From positions 9,002,001 through 9,066,000 of the forward strand of contig NC_133024.1 of NCBI RefSeq assembly GCF_048771995.1: a DNA stretch of 64,000 nucleotides. Direction: 5' to 3'. The DNA comes from Taeniopygia guttata. Lineage: Eukaryota; Chordata; Aves; Passeriformes; Estrildidae. The position numbers and the translations under genes were made by a program. Below the pieces are notes generated by a model. It saw only the letters and a program-made list of their open reading frames with translations, searched no databases and had not been told where the DNA came from. Positions 29,635 through 43,090 of this stretch are shown piece by piece; positions within the stretch are counted from its first letter, which is position 1, and every line of letters begins with the position of its first letter.

Positions 29635-32600
29635 CTCTGTTTAGAAAAAAACACCAAAAAGGGAGCTGCTATGACTTGTTTCTGGTTTTAACTTATTTTT
29701 CATACCAGCAACAAATGTCATAATTTAGCAGCAATGACCCCATACTGCCAGGTGTGGTGGGGATGCAGAACCCTTGTTGGGATGAAGAATGTGAGAGCAT
29801 GCATCAAGCAGCTTTTTTGAATGCTTTTCCAGCAGTAGTGCATCATGACATGCAGTACTGACATTACTTAATATAACTTAACTTCTGAAAGAATGGATTT
29901 GAATTGGCTTCTATAATTTCTTCATTCTAGAGAAGGACTAAATTCAGCCTGAATTCCTCTCAGAGGGGCTTATCTTTCGGCTTTTATGGCAGATGAACTT
30001 AGTCTTCAGGTTCTGAAGATATCTGCAAAATTGCTGAACCTATAAAAGTATGTTGAGGCAAGCTTAAATATGATTGTGACTGTCAAGAAGCAGTTAAGTT
30101 AGCTGGGTCAACACTAACAGCCACCGAGACCAGAGCTGTGCCTAATATAAATATTCTGAGAAATGTTAATTTTTCACAGGTTTGCAAATGAAAATAGGCC
30201 TCCCTAACCAGTTGCAGCGAGACAGGCAAAGCTTTCAACAGAGCAAAATACCCAACAGCTGCTATACTTTACAGGAATTAAACTCTGCCTATTGGGCTGA
30301 TGGCAAGAGGATACAGGTGTAAGGTTAAGTAGCTGGAAAGGAAGGGCATGGGTTGTAACTTCTCTGATCCCTAATCAGTTAGGCTTTGTCCAAAGGGCTT
30401 CTAATTTAGAAAAATATATCAACTGAAAGCTTGTTTGAGACTTTTGTAGCTTCCTGCAAAGGCAGAGCAGATTAGATCTCAAACTGAGACACTTCCGCTC
30501 TTTCACACTGTTCTGAGAAAAAGAATGAGGAAATTTTGTGCCACAAAGCAAAAATTTTGTTTCCTACAAGCAGCAGACCCAACTTGCTTTCTTCTCTTGG
30601 TGGTCTTATTAATCACATTGATCATGGATTAAACTGTTTGGAATAGCAGAAGCATTTCTCCAACTGGTTTAAGTACTAGGTAATCTGAATAAAAGGTTAT
30701 TCTAGGAACTCTTGGAAAAAGGCTGGTGGAGATCTGAATGACTTTCAAGTAATCTTTAAAATGTCCCTGAGACAGAGAAGATAAGAGAAGAAAGCAGTAG
30801 AGGTTTTGTTCCTCTCTGTCACTTGCTTGAGTGTCATATCCCTTTTAATTTTTATTAACCTTCCTCTACATTTAAGGAGGACTAAAACATTTGCAAGTCT
30901 CTTATTTGGAGCCTGTTCCCTGCAGTTACAAAGAGATGCAAAACCAGTCAGTGACAGCAGAGGCAAAGCTATCGAGGGCAGCCCTGCTAGCCTTGAGGCA
31001 GTGGGGATTTCCTGGCTGCACAGGGCTGTGGTGCAGGTGCAGCAGGCTCCCCCAGAGCTGACTCCTGACACATGTGCTGCTGCTGCCCACAGCCAAAAGC
31101 CACAACTCAGAAAGACCTGGGTGACCCCCACAAAAATGCAGGTGGTGGCAGGTCTCCTCCTTCCCAAAGCAAAACCATCTCTGGTCAAAGTTAGCAGTGT
31201 TTAACAGTGCTGCCCCGTGCTCAGCCCAATGTGACTGCCATCCACAGCTGGCATCACATTAAAGGAGGGCTGCTCTACCACCAAAGAGAGGAGCTGAGTG
31301 CCAGACCGCACATGATCCGTGTGGATAGCCTGCATATCCTGGGAGGCAGCAGAATTTGGAACAACACCTCTGAAAGTCAGTGAATGAAAGCAGCAGCCTA
31401 GAGGCTACCAGCAAGGAAGGGTTTGCTTTCATTTTGCTGAGATGCCCAAAAGCACAAGAAGCACAAAGAACAATTTGGGCAGTTCTGTGGAAATTCTAGA
31501 GAAGATTCATCTCTGAGGGACTGAACTAAATACAGGCTGCCAGTTGGACTTCATAGCACTCACACAACCCTGCCAACTGGCCCAGCCAATTTTCCACCCA
31601 CCTTACCACTCAGACTTCCATCCCATACCTCACCAGTTCTACCCCTGAGTGTCTGGTGTGTGAAGTGCAGAAGCCCACAGCTCATCAGCTGTGATATAAA
31701 GGGTGCCTTTGTACCACAGCACTTTCTCCCACGTAGTGGCAATTGAAATAATTTCTGGCATTGTCACAGAGCTGCATCACACTGGTAGACCAATTTGTAA
31801 AGAAGGCTGGTGCACAGATAACAAGACAATACTGAAAGAATAAATGGGTGCTGTGAGACAGACAGGCCAGTTTGTAGATGTCACAGCGTTCGCAGGATGA
31901 GTACAACCTGCCCCTTGCCTGGAAATCAATTTTTCCATCAAGTCAAGCCAAGTACAGTTCTTTCTGCCCACATAAACTTGCACAGATCTGTGGACAACAC
32001 ATAAGGGAAGTTGTGCCACAGACTGACCCAGTGCCTTGGGTCACAATGGAAGTTTGGTATCTGTCCTAAGACAGCTTTGATGGCAGTCGTGCAGCTGAGT
32101 CACAGTGCCACAGAAGCCTGAGCCTTTTGTCATGTCAGAGAGAAGCAGTCTCAACGTGACTAGTAACAGCATGGCAAACACTCTGCCTTTTACACAGCTC
32201 AAAGATGAGGTTTTGGGCTATATTAGCTTTTGAATAGGCTATTGGCATCATGCTCTGTCTGCTGGCTGTGTATGTTGCAGTACTGCTTTGTGCAATGACA
32301 CTCTGTGCTGGTCCAGGAATAGGTGACATAGGATGGTACAAGTGTATCCCTTTGGTTTAAGAGTTCCTGCATGAGATGTTCACTTGTGTCCCTGATCCTT
32401 GGTTCCTGGCAGGCAACGAGCACATCTTTGCCTACAACTGAGATTGGGGAGGAGGCTATAATATGGCTGTATGGAGCATCCAGTTGATATGTACCCAGTA
32501 TTACTTGATGAACCCACCAGCCTGCAGCTCCTCATATACCTGTGATTTCCTGAGGATTGGCCAGAGGACTGACACAGGCAGGAATCCTTGCTACAGCCAC

Positions 32601-32639
32601 AGGCTGGAATCCTTGCTGCAGGTTGACAACCCTTAAATG

Positions 32640-33138
32640 AAGCCCAGCTCTGGGCTCCCAGCACAGGAAGGACAGGGACCTGTTGGAGCCAGTCCAGAGG
32701 AGGCACCAGGGTGATCAGAGGGATGGAAAAAGGCTGAGAGAATTTTCAGCCTGGAGAAGAGAAAGCTTCGGGGTGATCTAATTGTGGCCTTTCAGTACCT
32801 GAAGGGAGCCCACAGGAAAGATGGAGAGGGACTATTTACAAGGGCTTGGAGTGATGGGGAAGGGTGAATGGTTTCAAACTGACAGAAAGCAAGTTTAGAT
32901 CAGAGCTTAGGAAAAAAATTCTTTGCAGTGAGGGTGGTGAGGCACTGGAACAGGTTGCTCAGAGAAATTGAGGATGTCCCATCCCTGGAAGTGTTCAAAT
33001 CCAGGTTGGATGGGGCTCTGAGCAACCTGGTCCTCTGAAAGGTGTCCCTTCCCAGGGTAGAGGGCTGGAATAGATGATCTGTAAGGTTCCTTTCAACCCA
33101 AAGCATTCAATGGTTCTATAATTATGTGATTCTACAAT
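32640..33138 (+). mobile_element. CR1 LINE 3' fragment
   Basis: Runs from 'gcccagctctgggctcccagcac' through 'ggacctgttggagcc', 'gaaaggctgagaga', 'gggtgatctaattgtggcctttcagtacctgaagggagcc', 'gagggtggtgaggcactgg', 'cctggaagtgttcaaatccaggttggatggggctctgagcaacctgg' to a degenerate octamer tail (GTTCTATA ATTATGTG ATTCTACA). It is closely related to the copy in HSPA13 intron 2. Confidence 0.92.
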
Positions 33139-34917
33139 TAACTGATCCTAGAGGAAGGGCTGGTCTGGTCACTGCAAAACAAAAAAAAGTAGCTTCAAAT
33201 CTTCTATTTTCCCCTGGCCACTACAGACATGGGCAAAAGGGGCTGGAGAACAGTAATAAATTCAAGGAAACACAACTGTTAAATCTACAGAGTTGCATCA
33301 TGTATTGCACACACAGCAGTCATTGCAATGAGCATGCATTATGTATTCAGGGAAATATGTATTCTCTAGAAGGAAGACTCAGATGGGAGGAGGTCCATGA
33401 TAAGATTGGAGGGTCTGAGAGAGTAATTTTATTTTTTTGTGGTGAGGCAGAATTAGGTCTGACATGCTCAGAAATCTCTGCTAGGCATGAAAACTCTCTG
33501 CTGACAGCAAGAGCACAGAAAATCTGCCAGTGCCACGTCATACTCAAATGAGGGACAAGAGGGCTGGAGGGCAAGTGCTGTTCCTTAACAGTTCACATAC
33601 CTTGGCTGCTTAATTCAAGCTTTGCCAGCACCCCAAAAGTGCATGTCTCCTGGGCAAAGCACACATGTCCTCAGCTCCTAAGGCCCTTTCCCCATGCCAA
33701 TCCAGAACATTTCTCTGGAGGACCTCTCGTGCTAGGTGCCATACACAGGTTTTTAGGGTGGAACATCAAAGGTGTATCCATGTAGTGTAACTCAGCATGG
33801 AGAGAGGTCAGGACTGTGCGGGGCCATCAGGCAATTTTGGCAGACTGTGTCGAAGGTGGTTAACACCTTTTGGCTACCAGTCATGTCCATATAGCTGAGG
33901 GAGGGAGGGCATGGGAGAGCTTAAACCTGAATCATGCCCAAGCCTCAGCTTTCCTGCAGAAGGAACCAAACTGTGTGAATTGTAGATACCCTGAACACAA
34001 ACATAAAATTGTTGTGGGTTCCTCAGTGACTTGGGGTGGAGTTTGCATGCAGTGTATACTCTGCCACCAGGACAGACAGCCTGTGCTGCTTCTATTCCCA
34101 TCTCCTGAAGCATCATCCAGACACTACTGACCTGTTTGCCCTCATGCCCAGTACCCAGTGCAGCTCTCAGTGACTGCTCCTGCAGCTAGTTAGCTCAGCC
34201 AGAGCTGAAAATCAGGCCCAGCTTTTGCTACTTTTCTTTGAAAAAAAAAAAAGGTCTTTATGCCTGTGATGCACATTATATCACAAATCTCTACAAAATG
34301 TTTACCATCATATTTGAGAGCAGTCCCTTGCTTCCTATAAAAAAAAAAAAATATCCTCCAGGGAAGGCACTTCTCAAAATACTGTTGGCAATAACCTTAG
34401 ACTTTAGAGAGTGCAAATGTAAAAGAAGTGGAAATAGAAAGCCACTCATGTGGGGAAAAAACACTTTAGAGAAAAATGAATACAGCAAACCCGAGGAACT
34501 TGCACTCTTTTAAAATCTCTCTGTATATTATTACCTAACTACTTTGCCTCCTTAGTTTGCTCTCATCTCCAACATAAGAGGTGAATGACTATCATGATTT
34601 ACCTGAGCATATTAAAATAAAATGCAACTTACTCAAGAACAGTTATTTCTCTTTAAATGTCTCTTTGGTAAAAATATACAGCAAATACTTCCTTATTGAT
34701 GTCTTGAACTACAAGGATATTTAAAGAAGATGCTGAAATATCAGAAGGAGCTAAAAGATCATAACAGCCAACTAATAGCTGTGCACCACTCAGCTGTATG
34801 TATGTGCCTGCAGGACATCCTCCTGTCTTAGTTCTGCTGTACTTTTCAGCCAAAATGTAATAGCAGTCTTTTTTTTTCATTATTTTAACTTGTTTAAGAA
34901 AAGCATGCTTTGTGACC

Positions 34918-34926
34918 TATAAAAGG
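34918..34926 (+). promoter_or_regulatory. Isolated TATA-like motif
   Basis: TATAAAAGG, a perfect TATA-box match followed by GC-richer sequence. No gene starts downstream that I can recognise, so this is most likely chance. Confidence 0.15.
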
Positions 34927-35750
34927 CTTTGGAGGGGCTGCTTTTTCATTTTGCTTGCAGAGTGGAGGGAAAGCCATCATCAGTGGAAGGGGCTGTGTGA
35001 CCAGTGACTTTGTCAGCTACAGTTTCATTTTGTTAAGAGAAAAAAAAAAAAAAGGAAAATTGACTGGTTTGGACTGAATTTGTAGATATATTTAACACTT
35101 AGTTAAGGTATGAGAAATTTTGTATGTTGTAAAAAACATGAAGACTGTAGCTAAGTGGGTCAGCCCTACAGCTGTTTAGTGAGGTCCATGAATGGAAAAC
35201 AATGGCTGAGTGTCCAGCAGAACAGGAGCTGTGCATGAGCATAAGCAGACCAGTCACCTATAATTCTTGCATAAATTCAGTCTCTTCAACACTGTAATTT
35301 TGGTTTTTTCATCTGGCAAAAGATTTAAATCTTGCCCAACTAGCAGAAAAATTAGGCATTATTTGACAAAAAAATAAACAAATTTGTGTGAGACACGATT
35401 CAACAATATAAGATCCTAGATAAGAGGTTCAGGTACATACTGTACAGTACTTCATACTTTCAAAATTGAATACAGGGGATCATTTAATTAAAACCTATTC
35501 AACTGAAAATCCTATTTATCTGAAACAAATGTTTGTCCTATCTATAATATCAACAAACTATTCACATGAGCAACTAGCAATAAACAACAGAAAGATGCAC
35601 AATGAATGTCAATTAACACAATTTGCTATCAAATAAACTTGCAGTTTATGTATACAGCTTTAGCACTGTCCTGTGTATCCATTATAAAGGTCAATTAACC
35701 TCAATTGCAGCTAGTCAGCTTGTTCTAAAACAAAATCAACATAAGATACC

Positions 35751-35774
35751 TTTTTTTTTTTTTTTTTTTTTTTT
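35751..35774. repeat. 24-T homopolymer run
   Basis: Uninterrupted run of 24 T, a poly(A/T) repeat. Length may be unreliable in the assembly. Confidence 0.9.
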
Positions 35775-36452
35775 AATCAGCATCTCAGCAAATCGGTTCC
35801 CTGGCACTGAAGAACTTCTAAATTGCTAAAAGTCTTTGCAAAAAGTTTTATGTTAGCAAATGTCAAAAAAAAAAAAAAGTGAGTGAGATTGGCTGAAATT
35901 GTCAAGGTATCACAGTGTGGCTGCATAAGGCTTTTAAAAATATTCATTATTCAGCACATAATCATGGATTCAAGACAACAAAGAGCTTTGGTATGTGTGT
36001 GCCTCAAAGGATGAAAATCTTCCTAAGTAAAGCTTTCGATGCATACACTAATCCAAGACTACACTAACAAATCTCTTGAAATGGAAATCCTTGCTGAAAA
36101 TGGCCTGTGTGCTTTAAAGACCATCAAAAGGGGTTCTTCCCCTCCCCTCCCTTCCCTTTGGCTGCAGAATGTCAGCATTTATGGCAAAAGTCAATAAGGT
36201 GCTCACTTGTTCTGCTTAATCAGGAAGAAGAGGTACCACGTGAGCACTGGGAGATCTCATTTGGAATTGCACAAGCATCACTAACTCAAAGGACCATCAA
36301 TGTTGTAGAAGGCAAAGGCAAGTGGTTAGAAGTCTGACATATTGGTCTGTAAAAGAGGCATTAAATATTTGAAATCACACTTGAAATTACAGATGAATCC
36401 CTGGACTTAGAGAAATGCTGGTTTTCTCAAAGTTAATAATTACACTGCTAAT

Positions 36453-36570
36453 TAAAAAAAAAACCAAAAAAAAAAACCAAACAAACAAAAAAAACCCCAG
36501 ACAAAACAAAGCAAACAAACCTGAAAAACAGCACACAGAAAAATAAACCTCAAACCAACCCCAAAAAAAC
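36453..36570. repeat. A-rich low-complexity block
   Basis: About 115 bp made mainly of A runs interspersed with CC, AAAC and CAAA units. It is simple repeat/low-complexity DNA and explains the phenylalanine-rich open frame on the minus strand here. Confidence 0.85.
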
Positions 36571-39500
36571 TGATATGGATTATTGATCACTTTGCAGGCC
36601 ATTCTTCAGTGGCTGTTCCAGCCGCCAGCCATTGAGTTAGGCTTCTATCCAACCTGTCAGTGTTTGAGAGGCTGTTTAACTCAATTCTTAAAAAATAATG
36701 GGCAAGGTGGTGGCTGGATGATGAATCACAATTCTAGCCCCGCCAGATGCTTCTACAGTCTTTTTAAAGCTGATGATACTTACAAAATGACTACAGTGGT
36801 GTCTTCTCTCTTTAGAAGAAATCATAGGAGACTGTAGAAAGACCTAAGGCAAAAAAAGATTGCTTTCTCAGTGCATACAAACACACCTTCCTTCTCAGAA
36901 GGTTAACAGGGGCTCTGTGCTTTCTGTGTCCTTTATGAACTTTGCCTTTGCTGTAGGCAGACAGTGTTCAGTGCTATAGAGGAATTTTTCCAGTGCTACT
37001 ACTACTGAGGCTCACAGAATATTAAAAAAAAAAAACAAACCAAACCTGTAACTTTAGAACGTAATTATACCAGACATAAACCTGTGGGAAAAAGCTTTGT
37101 TTTCTGGGTAAAATTCACCTGTGTCCCTAAGGCCTAATACTTGCCTACAATTGTAGTCTGAAAACTACAGTCTCTTAACTACTTTAGAGTGTCCTGACTC
37201 ACTGCTTCATTCTACATCAGTGCTTAATTCTTCCTAGAGGTGATTTTTACTTACCCCTTTCATTGCTACAGCAAACATCAAACTGCATTACACTGGTTAG
37301 CTCATCAGGATTACAGCAGTAAAAAGAACAACTAGCATTCATTAAAAAGTTAGAGTCACTTCCCTGGCTGATGGGTGCATGCTTTCAAAGCTCAGCTGCA
37401 AACATGAACACAGTTCATGACTAAAGAAGCAGCAAGAAGTTTTCTTTGCATTTTTTCACATTGCTAAAAGAAGCCCTCCTAAAAACAAGTCATTTTCTGA
37501 ATCATAGCATTATGGTTTCAGCATGAGATAGAGTGAAAACAGATGCTTGGCTTGTCTAGATAAAGATGAATGGGTGATCTGTACAGACCTGGCAGAAATC
37601 TTCAGATAATCCTTAAGTTTCATGTACAAAGAGAAAATGTTCTATTATTGATATGTGGAGATGTTGCAGTTCCTTCAGCTCAAAAAAAAAAAAATCATAT
37701 TTACTATGATTTCTCTCTAGTTGATAAACTTTTAAATCAAACTGTTCTGCACCCTCGTAGGAACTTGCTGGAGGAAAGTATGCCTCATAAATCATGGGGC
37801 TTGGTCTAGTAATGCTATAAGAAAAAGACCATCTGAGTCAGCCAGCTTGGTGTAAGGTAATACCTCCTAAAAGGCATCCTAAACATCATCAGGGTCTTGT
37901 GAAACAACATTTTGATTAGCTAAGTGAAAATGAATCACAAGTGTTGGCATACAGCTATGCTATCATTTTATTCAAAGAATCATCAATTGGTGGCAGAGTG
38001 ATGAAACATTAAACAGACAGATCAATTCAAGACATTATATTCTTACAAGTCTCCTAGATCCTCTACTCAATATCTGATAGTTTCCATAAGACTTATCAGA
38101 CAGGGATGATAATTACAAAGATATGGTAATTGAGGGCATTATATCAAACATGTGAGCTGGATCTGCTGTCACAGCAAGAACTTCTTCACTGAGAACTGGC
38201 AGAGAAGGATTTTCTTCCTGTGTGATGGCACAGCGGGATCCTCATCCAGCCACTGGCACAGTAACAGGTTCCACTTTAAATCTATCCTGTCTACACCCTG
38301 TTGAAGTAATTCAGTTAATTGTGTGCATCAGTCTGGGGAGAAATCTTTCATACTGCTGGTTATGTCCTAGGTTGAGTAGGGGAGCAATCAAACCCTGAGG
38401 GGGCAGTGCTGCCTGCTAGACCTGGAGCCACTGCCTCAGAGCCAGGAGTCCACTTAAGCACCAAGGAACCGAGCAGCCCACAAGAACAACTAAGCTTTTA
38501 AATGCTATAAATTACTCAAGACGGGACGAGGTGTAAGCAAAAATTTCACTGTGGTGCTCAGCATGGGGGAAAAGCTAGTCAGAGTATGACTTGGCAATTT
38601 AGAGAATTTGATGCTAATGTTAGTTTATTAAATTCATTGGTTTTTAGCTTTAGGAAAAAAAAAAAAAAAGTAAAAGGAAAGAAAGACTGAGTAAAACTAA
38701 AAGAATTGCAATGAAGGCCAGACAAAACATTCACCCTGACAGCTGAGACAGAGTTCTTCTCCATACTGTGCCAATATTGACTTCCACATAAAGTCCTATT
38801 TTTTTATAGAAGAGGTTAACCTTTCACAATTTACTTACTCATGAAATATAAGGTGAACAGAGACACTAATGCAAATGATCCAGTATATTAAAAAATGCAT
38901 TGAGCCAGGAAACATTCAAAGTTGTGTTATAAATTATCTTTTAAGGTCTGGAATAGTAGACATAGTGGCTGTGCCAAGCCCTATTAACTGGAATAGATGT
39001 ATTTAGAAAGAATCTTCTTTTAGGGCCGCTTTCTAAAAGATATGGGGGGTTTCTGTCCCACTCATCCTTCAAAGATTATTTTTAAAAAGGGTTATAGATA
39101 GCCCATCATGATGTTAGGACCTGAGTAGCAAAGTATATATGAGCAACTAGGAGTATATATTTCAAAGGAGCGAGGTATAATAACAACAGTTTGATCCCTT
39201 CCTATCCTATCCCATAAAAGTTATCACTATCATTTATAAGAGTGGGGGAGAAAGAGGCTGCTTTGGCTTGGTCAGCTTTTGAGATGAGCTGCAAATGATA
39301 GGTTGTGCTATTCTCCTTCCCCTACTGCCCTTAGACTGTAGTCAGAGCAGTAACCAAAAACAAGCAGCTGCTCTGAATAACAAAATTTTTTAGCTTCTCT
39401 CTCCAGCCTGGGACACCAGAGAGATAAGTTCACACACCATTATTTTACTTTTACTACAGTTCCACTGACTCAGAGACTTTTTTAGCAATGCTGGGAGTTT

Positions 39501-42500
39501 GAAAGAGCAGGAGACTACGAGGACATTCCTCTAATTTTCCTGCTGCGTGGGAAGCTGAAAGGCCTGTAGGTGTTACCCAAATCTTGATCATATGAAATGG
39601 CAAATGTGGGGTAGCAATACTGTGCCAGGTCTCTGTGAAGACAATTTTATGCAGCTGTAGCAATTTTTCCCTCTTTATGAGGAAACTAGGGTTTTAGGAG
39701 AAGTTTTCGTTCAGATCAGTTCCAATTAAACCCCAGTTACAAACCCCTTGCACATATTTCTTGGTGGAGGCAAATCTTCACTAAGTGAAAATTGCTAAAC
39801 CCCAGAATCAGAGAGCTTAGAGATGAGATGAATCCTTTTCCCTATGGATTTGTCCTTTAGCAGTCAGGTTTACTACATGCTAACATCTGCTGAGAGAAAT
39901 TGAAAGGTTTTCATACCGACTGGGATGGCACAGTCTTCAAAATGAATTGTACTTTTCCTTTAAGTATGACTAATTTGCTAGCTGGTGAGAAGTAAAAAGG
40001 ACAAAAATAGAAAGATGAAAAAAAAAATCTTTCCTTGGGTACAAGATTTTATCAGGAGATTTTGGCTACGTAGTCTGTGCTGAAAACCCTCTAACACTCT
40101 GGAGGGACCATTCTGGAGGTAAACTATGGAGGGACCACAGTTTACCTGCTGTGAATGAGACAGAACAGGGTCAGTGTTGAGGCAGCAAGAGAAAAGGATT
40201 TCCTCTGGCAGGTGTATTGACCTAGCTAACAAGAAATGCCAAGGAGATACTGGATGTGATATAAGATTCAAGGATACCTTGCTCCAGTGTCCCCAGCTTC
40301 AGTCAGTTTATGTGAATCCAGTGTTGCATACCTTAGCAAAGCCAAAAGAGACAGCAGACTGTGCATTCAGCTGGGGCTGGGTTTCACAGTTCTTTGCTCA
40401 ATATGTGAAGCTTTTCTGAGGGCCATTCAAGTTCAGCAGTCAAGCATGGAGCAGCCCAGACACCCTGTCCTCACATGTTCAGGTACTCTTTGCAAGCTGC
40501 AGTATTGTAGTACTGCATGAAGTGCTACTCGGAGCCAAAACTGGTTCCTCCACCTGCCAGGAGATAAATTAGCAATAGTGATTTTTCACAACTACAGTTT
40601 CTCAGTAGTTTTAAAGTCAGTCAGTAAGTTACGTGGTTACAGTCTTAGCAAGAAATGTGCTTGTGCAGTATCTGCCCAAGGTGCTTGAACTATCTAGCAT
40701 TTAATCATTCTTTTTAATTTAACAGAGAAAGATAACTCCTCTTGTGTCTAGTCTCTTCAGGAGGTGACTTACTTCCTGTGTAATTTCCCTTCATGCGGCA
40801 CGAAAAACAGCTATGCTGTTCATCTCTTCCTGTCTCCTCATTTTTAGCTCGAAGGTACAGAGCTGGGTACTGTTGCACATTATGCCAGAGGTCTATTAAG
40901 CAGCATACTGGTGCACCGAGGTGGAAAAATGTAGCAGGCAGTGATGCTGGCTGCATTCAGCATGAGCCTCGTAAATCCTGGGCACATTCTCTGCATCGCC
41001 TAAGAGGTGCTGAGGTAAAAGAAAAAAGTTGTGCTACCTGCATACATGATTGATTGCCAGCACTGAAATGTTCCCTCACACTGCACTGCTGCTCTTTTGC
41101 CACCTTTATTCCAAGGCCCACGTCAGCAGGGGAGGCAAGGGGATGTGCCCAGGTTATACCATCCGTAATGCACTGGGACTAAGGCCTTGGACATGCTGTT
41201 AGATGCTACATGGGAGAAACTCCACGGCTTCCCCAGCCTGGTGTGGGCTGGCAGCCAGACACAGAGTTAGGAAATCATAACCAGTTCCTCACTCTGCTTC
41301 AACAAACGTGGACTCAGCAAAGCTGAAGCTCTGGCCCAGCGCCTTTGCTGAACACGGAGCCTGAGATGTGGGTGTATTTTCACCACTCACATTCTCTCTT
41401 GAAGTCTGACTGGAACATTTTGCAGAATTCATTCGCTGAGTTTTTAATTCTTTGCAGGCAAAACAATGTGTCAGCAGGTACCGTCTTGGTCTCTGAAAGA
41501 AGTAATCATCTTCAGCAGCACTTCCAGTCAGAGGGTCTCCAGGGTCGACTCCAAGCTCTGCAAAGTCAAAGGAGATGTTTGAAAGAGAGGGCTCTGGATT
41601 TAGCTCTAAAGCCTGTCAAACATTTTAAGTGTCACATGGCACTCATTGGAAGTTATCACTCTCCCTGTGTTTTGGGAGTAAATTGTAACATAAAGTGACA
41701 CATGTTTTGCTACAGGCTCCTACAAAGTGGTGGTGGCCAATATTAAGAGTGATATCCCATGTCTGTCCATGTTGTCCCTGGATGATGTACCTCTGAGGGT
41801 ATCAGTACCTCAGCTCTCACAGGTGTGAGCCAGCACAGAATTGGAAATAACCTCTTAACTTCCCATCTGCAAGGGAGCTTTGAATCAGTGCCTGCCTGTC
41901 ACCAGCACAGCCATCCCTGTGAGGCCATGCTGCCCCTGCAGTTCCCATGCTGCTGGACAGCCTCCCCCTCTCAAGCCTTAAACACCAAGTGCCCAAACAA
42001 ATATCAGAAATGACGCTCCAAAAAACTGTTCCTGCTATGAGCATGAAAATGAAATAAAACCTCTTGCTTTGATAATTTTTTTTTTTTAAGTTATCCTCCA
42101 CTCACAGAATGAGACTGAAAAAATTAATGTGTTCTTCCTCCTCTGACCCTGCTATTTCTGGTGGCAGCCACCCCCACTCCCCAGACCTCTCCTTCCCACC
42201 TACACCAGGCTCCTGTGCAGGCCTCCAGAGCTACAGTGGGCTGGGAAAATGCAATGGCTCAGTCACAAGGCTTGGCCAAGAGGTTAACAGTGCACCCACA
42301 CTAAAAATGATGGGGTGCATCTCAGCCAAAGGTGATCCCTGGGTCAGCACTGCTCACACACAGCTCTGTGCCATGGGTTTATCTGAGAGCCAGCATGGAA
42401 CTGCAGGGAGACAGCAGAGACGCTGCCAGCCCCTCCATGCTGTGAGCAGATGAAGAGGGGAGCACATCCCCTTTGGAACAGGGAATAAATAAGACATCAG

Positions 42501-42699
42501 AATTTAATTTCTGTATTATTGTCCTAAAAACATTGTGTTAGAAAGCTCATGTTTTCTTCAGGGTTGCAGAGGATAACAAATGGGTGGGGAGGCCAGGGGA
42601 CAGAGCCCTGGCAGCTGAGGAAAGAGCCATGCTGAGGAATACCTCATGTTAAACAAGCAGGATAATTATTCTGCTCTACTTAGCACCAGCTAGGCCTCA

Positions 42700-43090
42700 T
42701 TCGGAGAACAACGCTCATTTTGGGGCACTGCATTTTAAAACAGACAGAGACACTGCAGAGAGTTCAGATGAGAGCAACAAAAATGATTTAAGAGTTAGTA
42801 AATAAGACCTCTGAGAAAAGGTTATGAGAGCAGGGGCTGCTCAGTCTGGAGGAAAGAGGACTGAGGGGAAGCATTACTGTCTACAGATATGCAAAGGGCT
42901 GTTACAGAGATGACATAGACCAATTATTCTCATTAGAGAACAAGAACAGAACAAGAAGCAATGGGTTTAAGATGCAGCAAGGGGGAACTTAGATTAAATA
43001 ATAGGCAAATGTTATAACTATTGGAAAAGTTAGGTTACAGAACAAGTTTACAGTAAAGTTTGCAGAATCACCTTTACTGGAGAAATACGC
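42700..43090 (+). mobile_element. Older CR1 LINE fragment
   Basis: Diverged match to the CR1 3' region: 'tggggcactgcattttaaaacagacagagacactgcagagagttcagatgagagcaac', 'ggctgctcagtctggaggaaagaggactgaggg' and 'agaagcaatgggtttaagatgcagcaaggggga' follow the CR1 order. The fit is weaker than for the other copies, suggesting an older subfamily. Confidence 0.7.

Larger units (their letters stand above)
28115..29650 (+). other. SAMSN1: SAMSN1 3' UTR and downstream flank
   Basis: AT-rich non-coding sequence directly after the stop, with at least three AATAAA signals (28581, 29120 and 29629), paired Pumilio-type elements and AU-rich ATTTATTTTA. The true end of the transcript cannot be fixed from sequence; use of the 28581 site would give a 3' UTR of about 0.5 kb, the others 1.0 or 1.5 kb. 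Confidence 0.65.

Noticed and set aside
30745..31204. Overlapping open frames of 132 (+) and 147 (-) codons
   Set aside because: Mirror-image frames on both strands without domain content; most likely chance in a GC-richer stretch.
34918..35060. TATAAAAGG followed by GC-richer DNA, considered as a gene promoter
   Set aside because: No recognisable exon or open frame follows and there are no other promoter motifs nearby.
38360..38480. GC-richer segment with TGTCCTAGG start, considered as a repeat
   Set aside because: No family-specific signature could be followed beyond a few bases.
42109..42453. 114-codon open frame on the + strand, proline/serine/glycine-rich
   Set aside because: No recognisable domain or splice structure; just upstream of an old CR1 fragment.
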